Assembly: GCA_002914805.1 (NCBI GenBank)
Contig: JXTB01000089.1
Coordinates: forward strand, 728,652-792,651
From: Parasponia andersonii
Lineage: Eukaryota; Streptophyta; Magnoliopsida; Rosales; Cannabaceae
DNA: 64,000 nucleotides
Direction of reading: 5' to 3'
Shown: positions 10,341-21,724 of the stretch, piece by piece
How the letters are laid out: each line of letters begins with the position of its first letter
How positions within the stretch are numbered: position 1 is the first letter of the stretch
Program-made: the position numbers and the translations under genes
Notes under the pieces: model-generated
What the model saw: the letters and a program-made list of their open reading frames with translations, nothing else
Told to the model about the DNA's origin: nothing
The model's database searches: none

Positions 10341-11700
10341 CTTATCTGTAGGTGTAAAAGAAAAAGAACTTTTGGTTCTTAGATAATAGTTGCTCCAAAC
10401 ACATGATCAGTGATTATTCCTTGCTCTCATCGTTTACAAAAGGAATAGAGGACACGTCACTTTTGGAGACAATGCTAAAGGCAAGATTTTAGGTATAGGT
10501 AACATTGGTTCTACTTCTTCTCCTATCATAGAAAATGTCTTACTTGTTGATAGCCTTAAGCACAACTTGCTTAGTATAAGTCAACTTTGTGATAANNNNN
10601 NNNNNNNNNNNNNNNNAAAATCTTGATAGTGGTTTATCCAATTTCTTTTTTGAAAAAGACAAGGTTTGTGATACATGTCAATTTGAAAAATAAGTGTAAA
10701 GTTCTTTTAAATCCAAAAATGTCATTACTACTTCTAGACCTTTGCAACTACTTCACATGGATTTATTTGGACCATTAAGAGTAGTTAGTCTCGGTGGAAA
10801 ACACTATACTTTTATGATAGTAGATGATTTTTCAAGATTAACTTGGATTCTATTCATTACTCATAAAAATGATGTTTTAAATATACTTACTATCTTTTGT
10901 AAAGAATTGCAAAATGAAAAAAATTACACCATCATATCTATTAGAAGTGATCAGGATGGTGAGTTTGAAAATGATGATGTGGAAGCATTTCGCTTCGAAA
11001 ATGGTTTTGATCATAATTTTTCTGCTTCTAGAACTTCACAACAAAATGGAGGTTTAGAAAGAGAGAATAAAACCTTACAAGAAATGACACGAAGTATGCT
11101 AAATAAAAATAGTTTGTCAAAATATTTTTAAGCCGAAGTAATAAGTACCGCTTGTCATATTGTAAATAGAGTTATGATAAGGCCAATTCTAAACATGACA
11201 TCTTATGAGCTTTGGAAAGGTTGAAAACCCAACATTGGCTATTTTAAAGTTTTTGGCTACAAATGTTTTATTTTGAATACTAAAGATAACTAGAGAAAAT
11301 TTGATTCAAAATCCGATATTGGTATTTTCCTTAGATATTCCACTATTAGTAAGGCTTATAGAGTTTTTAATAAAAGAATATTAGTAGTAGAAGAATCTAT
11401 ATATATTATTTTGATGAGTCTAATGCTCTCCATGAGGAGAGAAAATTGGATGATGATGATGTTGTAGTTTTGGAACCAAGTTTGAATGAGCCAAATGCAA
11501 ATGAGAAGTCAAATAAAGAGAAAAGCACTCAACTATAACAATAAGATCTTAAGAAAGAAAAGGAAAGCGATAATGGTAGCACTCTCTCTCTCCTTCAAGA
11601 TTTAAAATTCAAATGTGCTCATCCTAAAGACCAAATTCTAGGTAACCCTTTACAAAGTGTCAAGGCTAGAGCGTCACTTAGAAATATTTCAATAACATAG
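10341..11700 (+). pseudogene. Copia 2 protease and integrase remnant
   Basis: The aspartic protease site appears as WFLDNSCSKHMISD (about 10,378-10,420, expected DSGCS, Gly replaced by Ser and order shifted), followed after a frameshift by TFGDNAKGKILGIG and SLKHNLLSISQLCD. After the N gap comes KVCDTCQFEK of the pre-integrase zinc finger. The integrase core at 10,742-11,131 keeps its acidic triad in context: the first Asp in HMDLFGP, the second in RSDQDGEFEN, and the Glu in QQNGGLEREN. A stop follows LSKYF, then STACHIVNRVMIRP and the C-terminal YELWKG and KPNIGYFKVFG blocks continue in frame with further stops. This is the least damaged integrase in the window. Confidence 0.85.
10596..10616. 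other. Assembly gap (21 N)
   Basis: Twenty-one N characters lie between the protease C-terminus (SISQLCD) and the pre-integrase finger. The pre-integrase HHCC histidines are missing around it, so the real gap is probably longer than 21 bases or sequence was collapsed here. Confidence 0.95.
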
Positions 11701-11799
11701 CTTTTATCTCTCAAATTGATCCAAAAGTTTTAAAGATGCCAAAAATGATGAATCATAGATTTTAGTAATGCAAGAAGAACTAAATACTAAATCAATTTA

Positions 11800-13245
11800 A
11801 AAGATGTGATATGTAGGATTTAGTTCCAAGCCCAAAGGACCAATCGGTTATTGGGACTAAATAGGTCTTTAGAAATAAAGTATATGAGTATGGGGTGATT
11901 GTGAGAAACAAAGCTAGATTAGTGACTCAAAGTTTCAATTAAGAAGAAGGTGTTGATTATGAAGAAACCTTCAAACCCGTAGCAAGATTAGAGTCCACAA
12001 GGATACTCTTAGTATTTGCCTATTATAAAGATTTCATTCTATATCAAATGGATGTTAAGAATGCATTTCTAAATGGATATATTTTAGAAGAAGTATATGT
12101 TACCCAACCCCCCAGTTTTCAAAATCATAAGTATCTAAATCATGTTTTCAAATTGAAAAATGTTCTCTATGGTTTAAAGCAAGCTCCTAGAGCTTGGTAT
12201 TATAGATTGAACAACTTTTTGATTTTAAATGGTTTCACTATGCAAACATGCGTATACTACTCTTTTCATAACATGAAAAAGGAGAGAAATGCTTTTAGTT
12301 CAAATTTATGTTGATAATATTATATTTTGGTGCTACTAATGTTTTTCTTTGTGAAGAATTTTCAAATTGTATACATGATGAGTTTGAAATGAGTATGATA
12401 GGAGAACTTAATTTCTTCCTTAGACTTCAAATCAAATAAAGCAAAGAAGACATTTTCATAAACCAATCGAAGTACATCAAGGATATGCTTAAGAAATATG
12501 GCATAGAAAACTCAAAATCAACAAGAGCACCTATGAGCTCTACAATCAAGCTTGACAAAGATGAAAATGGTAAAGTAGTAGATATTACTAAATATTGAGG
12601 TATGATCGACTCACTTCTTTACTTAATTGCTAATAGACTGGATATAATGTTTAGTATTTGTCTATATACTAGATTTCAGTCTAATCCTAAGGAATCACGT
12701 ATATTGAAATATTTTCATGGCACTATGAATCTAAGATTATAGTATCCAAAAGGTATATACTTTGACATTATAAGTTTTTCGGATGCAGATTATACTGGTT
12801 GTCAAACCGACCGCAAGAGCATTAGTGGCACTTGTCATTTCCTAAGTTATTCACTTGTGTCATGGTTTAGTGAGGATCAAAATTCTATTGCTATTTCTAC
12901 TACTAAAACTGAACATATCTCTGCTGGTAGCTATTGTGCTCAAATTTGTTAGATAAAACAAACTCTCATGGAATTTAGAATGCATTATGAGCACGTACCT
13001 ATTAAATATGATAATACTAGTGCTATTAATTTGTCTAAAAGTCCGATTTTGCATTCATGAGTTAAGCACATTGATATTAGGCATTATTTTTTTTGTGATC
13101 ATATGTAAAAATTTGATATTGTTCTTGAGTTTGTATGCACTAAAATGCAACGAATTGATATGTTCACTAAATCTCTTAACGAGGATCGTTTTTGCATGAT
13201 TCATAGAGAACTTGGCATGATTAATCATAATGAGCTTTATTGATG
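11800..13245 (+). pseudogene. Copia 2 reverse transcriptase and RNase H remnant
   Basis: RT begins near 11,800 (KVYEYGVIVRNKARLVTQ region at 11,877-11,935) and continues into an open block at 12,048-12,314 with MDVKNAFLNGYILEEVYV, YGLKQAPRAWY and then, one frame over, QIYVDNIIF, where YVDD has become YVDN. The thumb has FINQSKYIKDMLKKYG (about 12,455-12,510) and the connection GMIDSLLYLIANRLDIMFS. RNase H (about 12,770-13,240) shows FSDADYTGC, SISGTCHFL, SIAISTTKTEH, KYDNTSAINL and MFTKSLNEDRF. Catalytic Asp of DADY and Glu of TEH are present. At least six stops break the reading. Confidence 0.85.
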
Positions 13246-13975
13246 TTTCTTTTTGTTTAAATGCTGCTTATTTTGTCTTGAATGTTTGCCAAATTGCTAT
13301 TTTGTTGTTTTTAATGTTAGTTTAATCAATTCACCATTTAAAAGCTATTTTGAACAGAATGACTGCTGAAATAGAGATTTCTATAGACCAAAAAAGTTTA
13401 CCAAAAAACTATCCCAGAAAGACAGTTTTCTCTTAAAGAATTATCAAACTGAAATTGGGTTTTCAGTCTACTGAAATCCAATAGTTCTGCGTATATTTAA
13501 GCCGTGTATTTTTTTTTGTTTGTTGTTTTACACTTAGTGGATTGTTGGTTTTCTCTTGTATGAACTCTCTGTTTATTTTCTATGGTTACTTGCATGAACT
13601 CCTTATCTGCTTTATAATGGATATTATGTTTGCTTTACTATTCTCTCTTGTGAATGATTTTGATAATATAAAAAGGAGGAGAATATGTGTGATTTAAATA
13701 TTTTCTCAATTGGTATCCATGATCATTTCAATGTTTAATGCATTTCAATTTTTAATTAACAAGTGGTATAAGCTAGATTATTTCAATTAATTTTCATGAG
13801 CTACATGTTCAACATACACAGTTTTAACAAGTTTAAGGGGGAGTTTTTACTCTCTAAAATTAGGCATATTTTGAGGGGGAGTATTACAAGTCGATAAAGA
13901 CATTTATCTCTACTTATATTTCATTCCCTAATTTCTTTTAATCCAAATGTTTGTTATCATCAAAAAATGGGAGAT
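13246..13975 (+). other. Copia 2 long 3' non-coding region with repeated purine tracts
   Basis: There is no open frame. Purine tracts occur at 13,835-13,843 and 13,873-13,881 (both around GGGGGAG) and immediately before the LTR at 13,962-13,974 (AAAAAATGGGAGA). The last is the likely plus-strand primer. The extra upstream tracts are common in SIRE-type elements. Confidence 0.7.
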
Positions 13976-15261
13976 TGTTGAGTCATGCTTGGTATCATTA
14001 ATTCTACTATTTTATTTTGAAGTTAACAAATATATGATTAACTAATAATCTACTTGAATATGTAACAAGATAAACTGAAAGGATCACAAGACATTAAAGA
14101 TGGATTATGGAAAAGAGTTTGAAGACAAAGATCAAGATAATAAGACCTAGACAAGCAAAGATTACATGCTTAGTTTTTGTACTTGAATATTTGTCTACAC
14201 ATAATGTGATCTTTAATGGCTCAAAGATTTCATAAAATTGGAAATTTTCAAAGCAAAACTGTCAAAATTATTTATTTCCAAATAAAATAAGAAATTTATT
14301 TTATACAAACTTTTAAATTGATTTATGAATATCTATAGTCTCTATATTATATATTAAATCAATTTATAAAGTCACCTTTTGGAACAATTGAAAAAGACTT
14401 GAAATAAAATTAAAAAACTGTTCTCGGATAGAATCGACAGACCGGTGGCCAAAATTAGTTGATTGATTCCTCTGCTTTCTGTTTTTAATGACTTTTTAAA
14501 ATCAGACTATTAAAACTATACTTCTAACGACTAGTATTTTTGGTCTACCAAAAGTGAACTTTCGGTCTTTGTCTGTCAAACGGTCATAAACGGCTAGTTT
14601 TCATTCTAATAGTAGCTTTTCTAACACTTGAAATAAATTTTGAATATTCTTACATTACTTTATAAATACTTTCAAGTTGTTTAAATCATCATTTGTGAAT
14701 CAAACTTTCAAATTCACTTTTTCATAAAAGCTAATTGGTTAAACTAGATCATACCTTGTGTTTTCACTTACTCTCTCTTGGCTTACCTTATATCAATCCT
14801 TTTTATTAGAGAGATTCAAGTTGAGTGTATTAACAATTGAAAATCAAATTGTATTTGTGAATTGAGATTGACACCAGATTCATAAATAACCCGGTTTAAG
14901 AGAGATTGGTACCGGAGTCTAAACAATCAATGTTAGGCATGATAGAGCCCGATTCAAAGCTATTGTAAAGACGTAAATGTACCTGAAGAGAAAGAACTTG
15001 TTGTATTAAGGGGACAATCAAGTCCATTCTCTTGATTTGATAATGGATAGCTCGAAGTGGATTGCCAAGAGTCTTGGACATAGATAAACTGTCGTGTTTA
15101 TTGAACTTTGTAAAAATAGTGTTTGTATTTGTCTAACTCTTTCTCCTTAAATTTTTTGTAGCTCTTACTTGTTAAATTTACTTGTCTTTCAAGAAAAATT
15201 TGCAGAAGTTTTTAAAATCCAATTCACCCCTCCTCTTAGGTTAGCTAATCTTAGACTTGCA
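13976..15261 (+). repeat. 3' LTR of copia 2 (about 1,286 bp)
   Basis: It starts TGTTGAGTCATGC immediately after the purine tract and ends CTTGCA. The 3' half matches 7,895-8,618. The adjoining base pairs pass straight into the truncated LTR of copia 3, so no target duplication can be checked. Confidence 0.8.
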
Positions 15262-15410
15262 CAAGGCAATATAACTCAAATTAATCTACCACATTCAAAA
15301 TACTGGAAACTTCCCGTTGATGGACTTGGATAAAGTTTTGGACTGAACTTCAATTAATGGTCTTGGACTTTTATTTCGAAGTTAAGCCTAAAACAAGTTT
15401 ATTTTTAACA
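15262..15410 (-). repeat. Left (3') LTR of copia 3, truncated
   Basis: About 150 bp match the right LTR (shared ACATTCAAAA, GATGGACTTGGAT/GATGAACTTGGAT, TTTGGACTGAACTT/TTTGGGCTGAACTT). It ends TTTTTAACA at 15,410. The purine tract lies at 15,411-15,430 (minus strand GGAGGAAGAGGGGAGG). Confidence 0.8.
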
Positions 15411-15439
15411 CCTCCCCTCTTCCTCCCTAAACTTGTTTT

Positions 15440-16300
15440 ATAATGCTAAGAAAATTTCTTAACCTTGCAAAGTCTCCAAACTTTAGTGGCTTGATGAAAA
15501 TGTTAGTAATCTAATCAATAGTCCTGATATACTTCTATTGTACTTGTTTGCTTGCCATACATTCTCTTATATAATGATAGCAAGTATCAATATACTTACT
15601 TCAGTTGTGAAAGGCTGGATTTTTAGCCAAAGCTATTGCTGATTTATTGTTGATGCAAATCTTTGCTGGCTCCTTTTGAGGTATGCTTAATTCTTTCAAC
15701 AACTTTCTTAATCCCAGATTGCATGACTAACACACGATGTAGCAGGTGCTTCACATAGTGAGAGGATGACAATCAGTTATTTCTTGGATACCCTAGTAAA
15801 GGCAATGTGTGTCATCTCAGATTCCTAGACCATTGCTTCTTTGAATTCATCGAACAAGCTTGGATTAATTCTAGTAAAGATCAAATCATCTATATACATG
15901 CACAAAATAAGAATATCTCTATCTTTGAGTTTAATGTAGAGTGCACGTTCATACGAACACTTTATGAATCCGTTCTCTTCGAGATATTTGTCAATTTGGT
16001 TGTTCCATGTTTTTTAACTGTAACACCTTATCTTCATGCTCTTTCACCTTATACCTTAATGGTTTTTCGATGTAGACTTCTTCTTTAAGAACTTTGATCA
16101 GAAATGCAGACTTTACATCCATCTGATGGATCTTCCATTTGTTTTGAGCAGCAAGAGACATGATTAGTCTTATATAGTCCAACTATGCAACATGAGCAAA
16201 TACTTTATTATAGTCAACGTCGGCTCTTTGACTATAACTATTCATAACTAGCCTTGCTTTATATCTTTCTACCTCTCAATTGGTATTCTTCTTCATCTTA
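15440..16300 (-). pseudogene. Copia 3 reverse transcriptase and RNase H remnant
   Basis: The RT fragment at 16,182-15,991 has QNKWKIHQMDVKSAFL and EEVYIEKP. The catalytic strand near 15,895 still encodes LCMYIDDLIF, so the YIDD box is intact, in the context FDEFKEAM further on. The middle of RT (thumb and connection) is missing. RNase H (about 15,800-15,450) is recognised by KICINNKSAIALAKNPAF and a tail like ITNIFIKPL. The plus-strand open stretch at 15,807-16,088 is the antisense shadow of this region. Confidence 0.8.
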
Positions 16301-16349
16301 TACATTTATTTTACATAGATAGCTTTATGACCTTTGGGAAGAGTGGATT

Positions 16350-17770
16350 ATTCCTAAGCGCCATTTTTCTCTATGGTCTTGACTTTTTTATCTATCTGAT
16401 TCCTCCACTTCTCATCTTATACAATTTCTTGGAATTTTATCAATTTATAATTATCAAAAAGGTAAAAAAGATTGAGATTATCAAGCCTTTCAATTACCTC
16501 GTAGAGATCTTGAAGACTCCTTGTGTTCTTCATTTCTTTCACTAAAGAATGATGGTGGTGAATTTTTATGTGTGGATGATGTTGGGGAAGTTGTGGAGTA
16601 GTAGTCCCTTGATGGACTTTTCTTCCTTGCTCTACCAGTGTTTCTTTATATTCAAATTATGGAAAGAAATTGTAATCATTTGTTTGAGAACTAAAGTTCC
16701 AATCAACTTCTTCATCGAATATTACATCCTAGCTAGTAATTATTTATTTATTATTAGGATTGTACAACTTATACCTTTGGAGTTGGTGCCGTAGCGATGA
16801 AAATAAACTTCTTGCTTTTATCATCAAGCTTGGTTCTATGTTCGTCTGGTATATGTACATGGGCTATGCTTCCAAAGACTCTTAGGTGGGAGATCTCAGG
16901 CTTCCTTCTGCTATATACTTCTCGTGATGTCTTTTCCCACACACTTGTTATTAGAGATTGATTGGACAAGTAGGCCGCACATGCAATAGCTTTTATCCAA
17001 AACTTTTCGGGAAATCTCTTGCTTTTCAGTATGCTTCAAGCCATATTGAGAATGATCTGATTCTTCCTTTCTATCACACCATTCTAGTAGGGGGTCTCGA
17101 AATAGTTAGTGGTCATTGAATTCCATTTGCTTCACAAAATTCTTGAAATTCCTATGAAATAAATTCTCCACCACTATCGGATCTCATACTTTGATCTGAA
17201 GACCTTTTTTTTCTCCATCACTGCTTGGAACTTCTTAAAAGCTTTAAAGACTTCTAATTTTTTTGTTCAAGATATAAACCTAATTCTTTCATAAGAAATT
17301 GTCAATGAAGAGCAGGAAATTATTGCTTTTACCCAAAGAACTTAATTCGATAGCACAACACACATTTGTATACACAAGCTTGAGTAGCTTTTGGGCTCTC
17401 AAATTTGACTCCAAATTAGAGAGCTTTTCCTAAATTGCTTCATGAGTAAACATCCTTCACAAAGCTGATCAGGATGATTGATACTTGATAAGCCTCTCAC
17501 TATCTCTTTACTGTATAGTAGTTCTAGTAATCTAAAGTTGAGAAGCCCGAATCTCAAATGCCATAGCCATAATGAATCCTTGTAACATGCTTTGAGATAT
17601 TTTGCTACATTATTTTGAATGTTCAACAAGAATATTCTATTTCTTGACACAAGTATATTGGCTATCAAGTTAATATTATTATCTCTTATAGAAAGATTAT
17701 AATCTTTTAAGTGAATATCATAGTCTTTCTCTAAAAGTTGTTCCAAACTCAAAATATTTATTTTCATGGT
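16350..17770 (-). pseudogene. Copia 3 pre-integrase and integrase remnant
   Basis: The pre-integrase domain at 17,767-17,399 has LWLWHLRFGLLNFRLLELL and LCEGCLLMKQFRKS, with the WHLR histidine and the CEGC cysteine pair intact. The core at 17,390-16,975 is broken but keeps FLLFIDNF and PLLEW-like pieces. The C-terminal block at 16,969-16,769 has HLRVFGSIAHVHIPDEHRTKLDDKSKKFIF, whose key residues are VFGS and KLDDKSKK. The tail (16,750-16,350) runs on in a degenerate frame into the RT linker. Confidence 0.8.
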
Positions 17771-17779
17771 GGGTAGATA

Positions 17780-18880
17780 ATAAATATTTGAAATGAATTG
17801 ATGTCACCTATTTTCTTTTTAGACGGATAAGAATTTTATATCTTTCTTTTACTGCTACTTTTAAATCATAACCAAAAGAAACATTCTCACTTATTGATTC
17901 ATGAAACTCTACGAAAATTGATTGACACCTATATATATGATTGTTAACATAAGTGCTAAGATTTCACGTGTTGTTTGGGCCTTCTTTGTTATCGTTATGC
18001 TATTATCATGATGATATTCTCTTCTTTTTCCTCTTTAATGAAATTGACTTTCTCTTTAATTTTGTTAGGTGCTCTAAATTTTCTAGCATAATTGCCAAAC
18101 TTGTGACAATCATTGCATTTAACTTTAGACTTTTTATGCCTCAAGTTCGATCTTTGTATTTATTACACTGTAGATTTCTCCCCTTAGAAAATGTTGTTAT
18201 GATAATTATTTTTATTGTTAAAATTCCAACCTTGTCCACGACCAGGACTTATACCACATCCTTGGCCTTGTCCTCTACCACGACCACGATGACTTCTATC
18301 ACTACATTAGCTATCCTCTTTCTATGTGATGTTCATTGAAATTTAGCTTCTTCTTTTTCTTTTTATCGTGAGCTTCTAAGAAACCAAAGAGTTGTTCTAT
18401 CATCATAACTCCTAAATTTTTGGTTTCTTCAATGATAGTAATAATATTCTCGAACTCTCAATCTAACGATCGAAAGAATTTTTTCTATGTTCTCAACATT
18501 TTCTAGTTTCTTATTTTTTTTTCATTTGATTGAAAATGGCCTCTAGAAAAGTAGTGGGAAACCAACTTAGTCTCCATCATCTACAGCGAATCAAATTCTC
18601 CTCTTAACATTTGAAGGTGAACCTTTTTAACTCTATCTTCTCCTTTATAAGAGACTTGAAATGTCTCCTATACTTCCTTAGCCAAGATTGTATTTGAGAT
18701 TTTCATAAATTATCGTCATCTAAAGCTTAGTAGATAAGGAAGAGAACTTTTTGTTTTTTCTCTTTTTCTTGAATCCTTTAAGCTATCCTTTTGTGTGGAG
18801 GATAATATCGCCTCATCTCTTAGCTCTTTATAGCTTTTCTCCATTACCTCCCAGATATAATGTGCTCTAAGGAGTACCTT
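17780..18880 (-). pseudogene. Copia 3 gag remnant
   Basis: The minus strand starts with AHYIWEVMEKSYKEL near 18,860 and continues through FQVSYKGEDRVKKV and a segment ending in a stretch rich in Arg and Gly (HRGRGRGQGQGCG around 18,280). The zinc knuckle at about 18,130-18,085 reads CNDCHKFGNYARKF, keeping the first Cys pair but losing the His and last Cys. Several frameshifts are present. The role would be packaging RNA into particles. The N-terminal UBN2-type fold is inferred from position and the WEVMEKSY block. Confidence 0.65.
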
Positions 18881-19213
18881 TAACAGCTCAGTCAAGAGCT
18901 CAATTATGACTCAGTTAATGGCTTAGATGGCTCAGCCAAAAGGCTTAGCAGCTTGACTCTGACTCGGCTCGGTGAGTTGACTCAATTTCTAGCAGTAAAC
19001 TTCTGGCAACTCGTATAGGCTCCACTCCGATTAGGCTAATTTTTGTGATAGTGTGTTCGTCTCATCAAGCTCTTCTATATGATATACAATAGTAATATAT
19101 TAGGAATAAATTGTCTACACTTTCAATCTTAAGAATTCTTTTTTCTGATGTGGAAAATTAGTCAAAACTGCATCCATAGAGCATATTTAGAATTTCAAGA
19201 GATCTCTTACAAT
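18881..19213 (-). other. Copia 3 leader between primer site and gag
   Basis: There is no clear open frame. A local CTCAG-rich stretch (18,885-18,975) repeats the words GCTCAG and GACTCAG/GACTCGG several times within 90 bp, which may be a decayed minisatellite. Confidence 0.4.
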
Positions 19214-19228
19214 CTTACTCTGATACCA
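19214..19228 (-). other. Primer-binding site of copia 3
   Basis: The minus strand reads TGGTATCAGAGTAAG, whose first 11 bases are the canonical initiator tRNA-Met primer site. Confidence 0.88.
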
Positions 19229-19231
19229 CTT

Positions 19232-19641
19232 TGTTGGAAATAAAATAAGCCTTATTAATCACTCAAATACTATTATAAGAGAAAAAAGAGAAAAATCTCA
19301 ATTTTACTCTTAAAACTCACTCTCTCACTAGAATTTATATTTTTTTCTTCTTCACTTCACTCTTAGAAGCTTTGCTTTTTCCTTGATACTTATAACTCAA
19401 ATATGTAGGGTTATTTATATTTAAAGTCACTCTTTCTCCACCATACAAAATGCTACAAATAAAATAATATAAATAAATCTTAACCATATACTTAAAGTAA
19501 TACGACTCACACTAATCTAGTACATTCAAAACATTAGAAACTTCTCTTTGATGAACTTGGATCAAGTTTTGGGCTGAACTTTAATTAATGGTTTTGGACT
19601 TCGATTTTGAAATTGGGCCTAAAACAAATTTATTTTCAACA
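19232..19641 (-). repeat. Right (5') LTR of copia 3 (410 bp)
   Basis: The plus strand begins TGTTGGAAAT at 19,232 and ends TTTTCAACA at 19,641, giving short inverted TGTTG termini. It lies three bases beyond the primer site. Confidence 0.85.
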
Positions 19642-20517
19642 AGCCCGCCATCTATGGCTCGCTTTTAAGATTCATACTATTGAAGTCCATTCCATTGAGG
19701 TTCGTGGATTTGACGTTTTTAGTTCTCTCTAATGATTTGTAGGGATAATAATACGAGGGTAAATAATATAAAGAAGAACTGAATCAACATTTTATTAGGT
19801 TAAAACAATATTATCCGTACACAAAAATAATAACTCAATACTCATTTCTATTCATTTTCTTTCCGACAAGGAGAAGGAAAAAGTTCTTTCTCTTTTTCAT
19901 TTTTTATAAGTAACGTCTTTGAATTGTATTTGATTGTGAATTTCCAAAAGTCGACGGCTAATGATTTGATCCAATGCTTTTCACGTGGCATTTAAAGAAG
20001 TTTTAGATGAAAGCTAGCTACCATATAAACTCGGCATCATAAGAATCTAGATTTTTACTTTTTCATTTTTTTTTTCCGAAGAGAAAGATGATAATAGTCT
20101 ATGTTTAGTCTTTCAAAATTACCTATGATGTAACAACAATTTTTTTACATGATACGAAATTTGGGATAGAAGATTTCTGATCTTTTTGTTACCAATAAGA
20201 CTAAATTCTGAGACATTATTTATAAAAGTAATTTTTTTTTTCCTCATTCGTTCTAATTCTTCGCCATTTAATTAACTGCTACATATTTTACATGAACTTT
20301 AATGTCAAAGGATGCGAGTCATGCGACGAACACAAGAGAAAAATTCAGCTAGATTTGCTTTTGGACTATAAATATATGGCCATTCTAGAGCTAATATTCG
20401 AGAAACAGTATAGGCAGCTTGCACTACGGATTTCATGGATACGTATTACTAATTAGAAATGTTTTCCAGCTACGTGCACTTACCTGAGATTTCATTTTTC
20501 CTTTTCATAAAATACCA
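19642..20517. other. Unassigned spacer
   Basis: Nothing recognisable is seen in this interval between copia 3 and copia 4. No homopolymer tail, terminal repeat or long open frame was noted. Base composition is slightly less AT-rich near 20,290-20,480, but I see no protein match. Confidence 0.4.
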
Positions 20518-21724
20518 GAATGACTTTGATGTCGATCCTCACCTACACGGATCATTTAGACAATGATGCTAATCTCACTAACTCACAGGTTGTTTAGACT
20601 CTGGTGACAATCTCACTGACATTCGGGTTGTTTAGACTCCAGTGACAACTTCATCTAAAACGGTTTATTTTGACTCATGTGGCAACCTCACCTCACAATT
20701 ATAATTTTGATTTTTGTTTGATGGAACACTCAACTAAAATTTCTCTCAAATAAAAATATTTGATACAAGGTAAGCTTAGAGAGAATAAACATAAACGTGA
20801 GATATAATATAGTTTGGCTCAATTAATTTTTGTGAAAAAGTAGACTTGAAAGTTTAGTTCACAAAAATAGATTTGAACAACTTGAATTTATGATATAAGC
20901 AATGTAAGAATATTTAAAAGTTATTTTAAGTGTTAAACGGCTTCTATTTATAGATTTGAATGAAAACTAACCGTTTATAATATTAGACATATTTTCTACC
21001 ATTTTTAGTAGACCGAAAGTGTATTTTCGTTAGATCGAAAGTGTGTTTTGGTAGTTTCAGTATTTGGCTATATTTTGGATTTTGACGGCTTCTGGCATTT
21101 TTCAAAAATTGACTTCTAAACTTGATTTAAACACTTTAAAAACATTAGAAATCAGTTTGGCTATTATAAATTTGTTTTAGTTTCACAAAGATATTTAATA
21201 ATAATTTAGAAAGTGTTTATACTAATACACATTATAGTTTGCAATTAAAAAATCTCTTTTTATTTGGCCTATATCAAATAATCATGATTTTAAATATATT
21301 TATAACTTATTTAAACTTAAGAAATAATGTTTTAAAGAATATTTTGCCTATTCAAAATTATTATTTTCTATTTTCAAATTTCTATAATAAAATAACTATT
21401 TTAAGCTTAAGATAGTTTGAAAATTCTTTTGAAAAGTATGAGCTAATGAAAAGAGAATTTTATGTGCAATAAACTAAATTAAATATAAGACTAAGTATGA
21501 ATATACCTTATCTAAGCCAGGTCTTGCATTTTGATTGTCCATCTTCAAGCTTGATTCTAATAATTCCAATATGTATCTATCTTCAAGCTTGCTTCTTTAA
21601 TTAACTTGAGTTAGAATATTAAAACAATTTCACTACATATTCAAGTTAAATCATTAGTACTAAATCAAATATTTGTTATCTTAAAAATAAAAGTGAGTAA
21701 GATTGAAACTTTAATTTCCTAATA
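20518..21724 (-). repeat. Left (3') LTR of copia 4, truncated
   Basis: It matches the right LTR from about 26,190 to 27,502 in the same orientation (for example GATACAAGGTAAGCTTAGAG, AACAACTTGAAT/AACAACTTGAATG, CTTATCTAAGCCA). The terminal roughly 450 bp present in the right copy are missing at the left side. The purine tract is at 21,725-21,740 (minus strand AAAAAGGAGAGAT). Confidence 0.85.

Larger units (their letters stand above)
7895..15261 (+). mobile_element. Ty1/copia retrotransposon 2, SIRE/Maximus-like
   Basis: The order on plus is truncated LTR, primer site, gag, protease, integrase, RT, RNase H, a long non-coding 3' stretch with several GGGGGAG purine tracts, and a complete LTR. 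RT wording such as GELNFFLRLQIK, FINQSKYIKDMLKKYG and FQSNPKES, together with RNase H wording SWFSEDQNSIA and IKYDNTSAINLSKSPI, is characteristic of the SIRE/Maximus lineage. An envelope-like open frame, present in some SIRE members, is not seen between RNase H and the LTR. All frames contain stops. A 21-N gap lies within it. Confidence 0.9.
15262..19641 (-). mobile_element. Ty1/copia retrotransposon 3
   Basis: It is an independent copia family: a 410-bp LTR at the right, primer site, gag with a Gly/Arg-rich tail and zinc knuckle, integrase, RT, RNase H, purine tract and a truncated LTR at the left. LTRs begin TGTTGAAAAT and end CCAACA. It is shorter than usual for a copia (about 4.4 kb) because of deletions, mostly at the left LTR. 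It abuts the copia 2 LTR. I cannot assign its lineage with confidence. Confidence 0.88.

Noticed and set aside
19499..19515. TAATACGACTCAC resembles the phage T7 promoter core
   Set aside because: The match stops before the TATAGGG part, it lies inside a copia LTR, and nothing nearby looks like vector. Chance.
20290..20480. Less AT-rich stretch with a splice-like ACCTGAG on plus
   Set aside because: No open frame or protein resemblance on either strand supports an exon.
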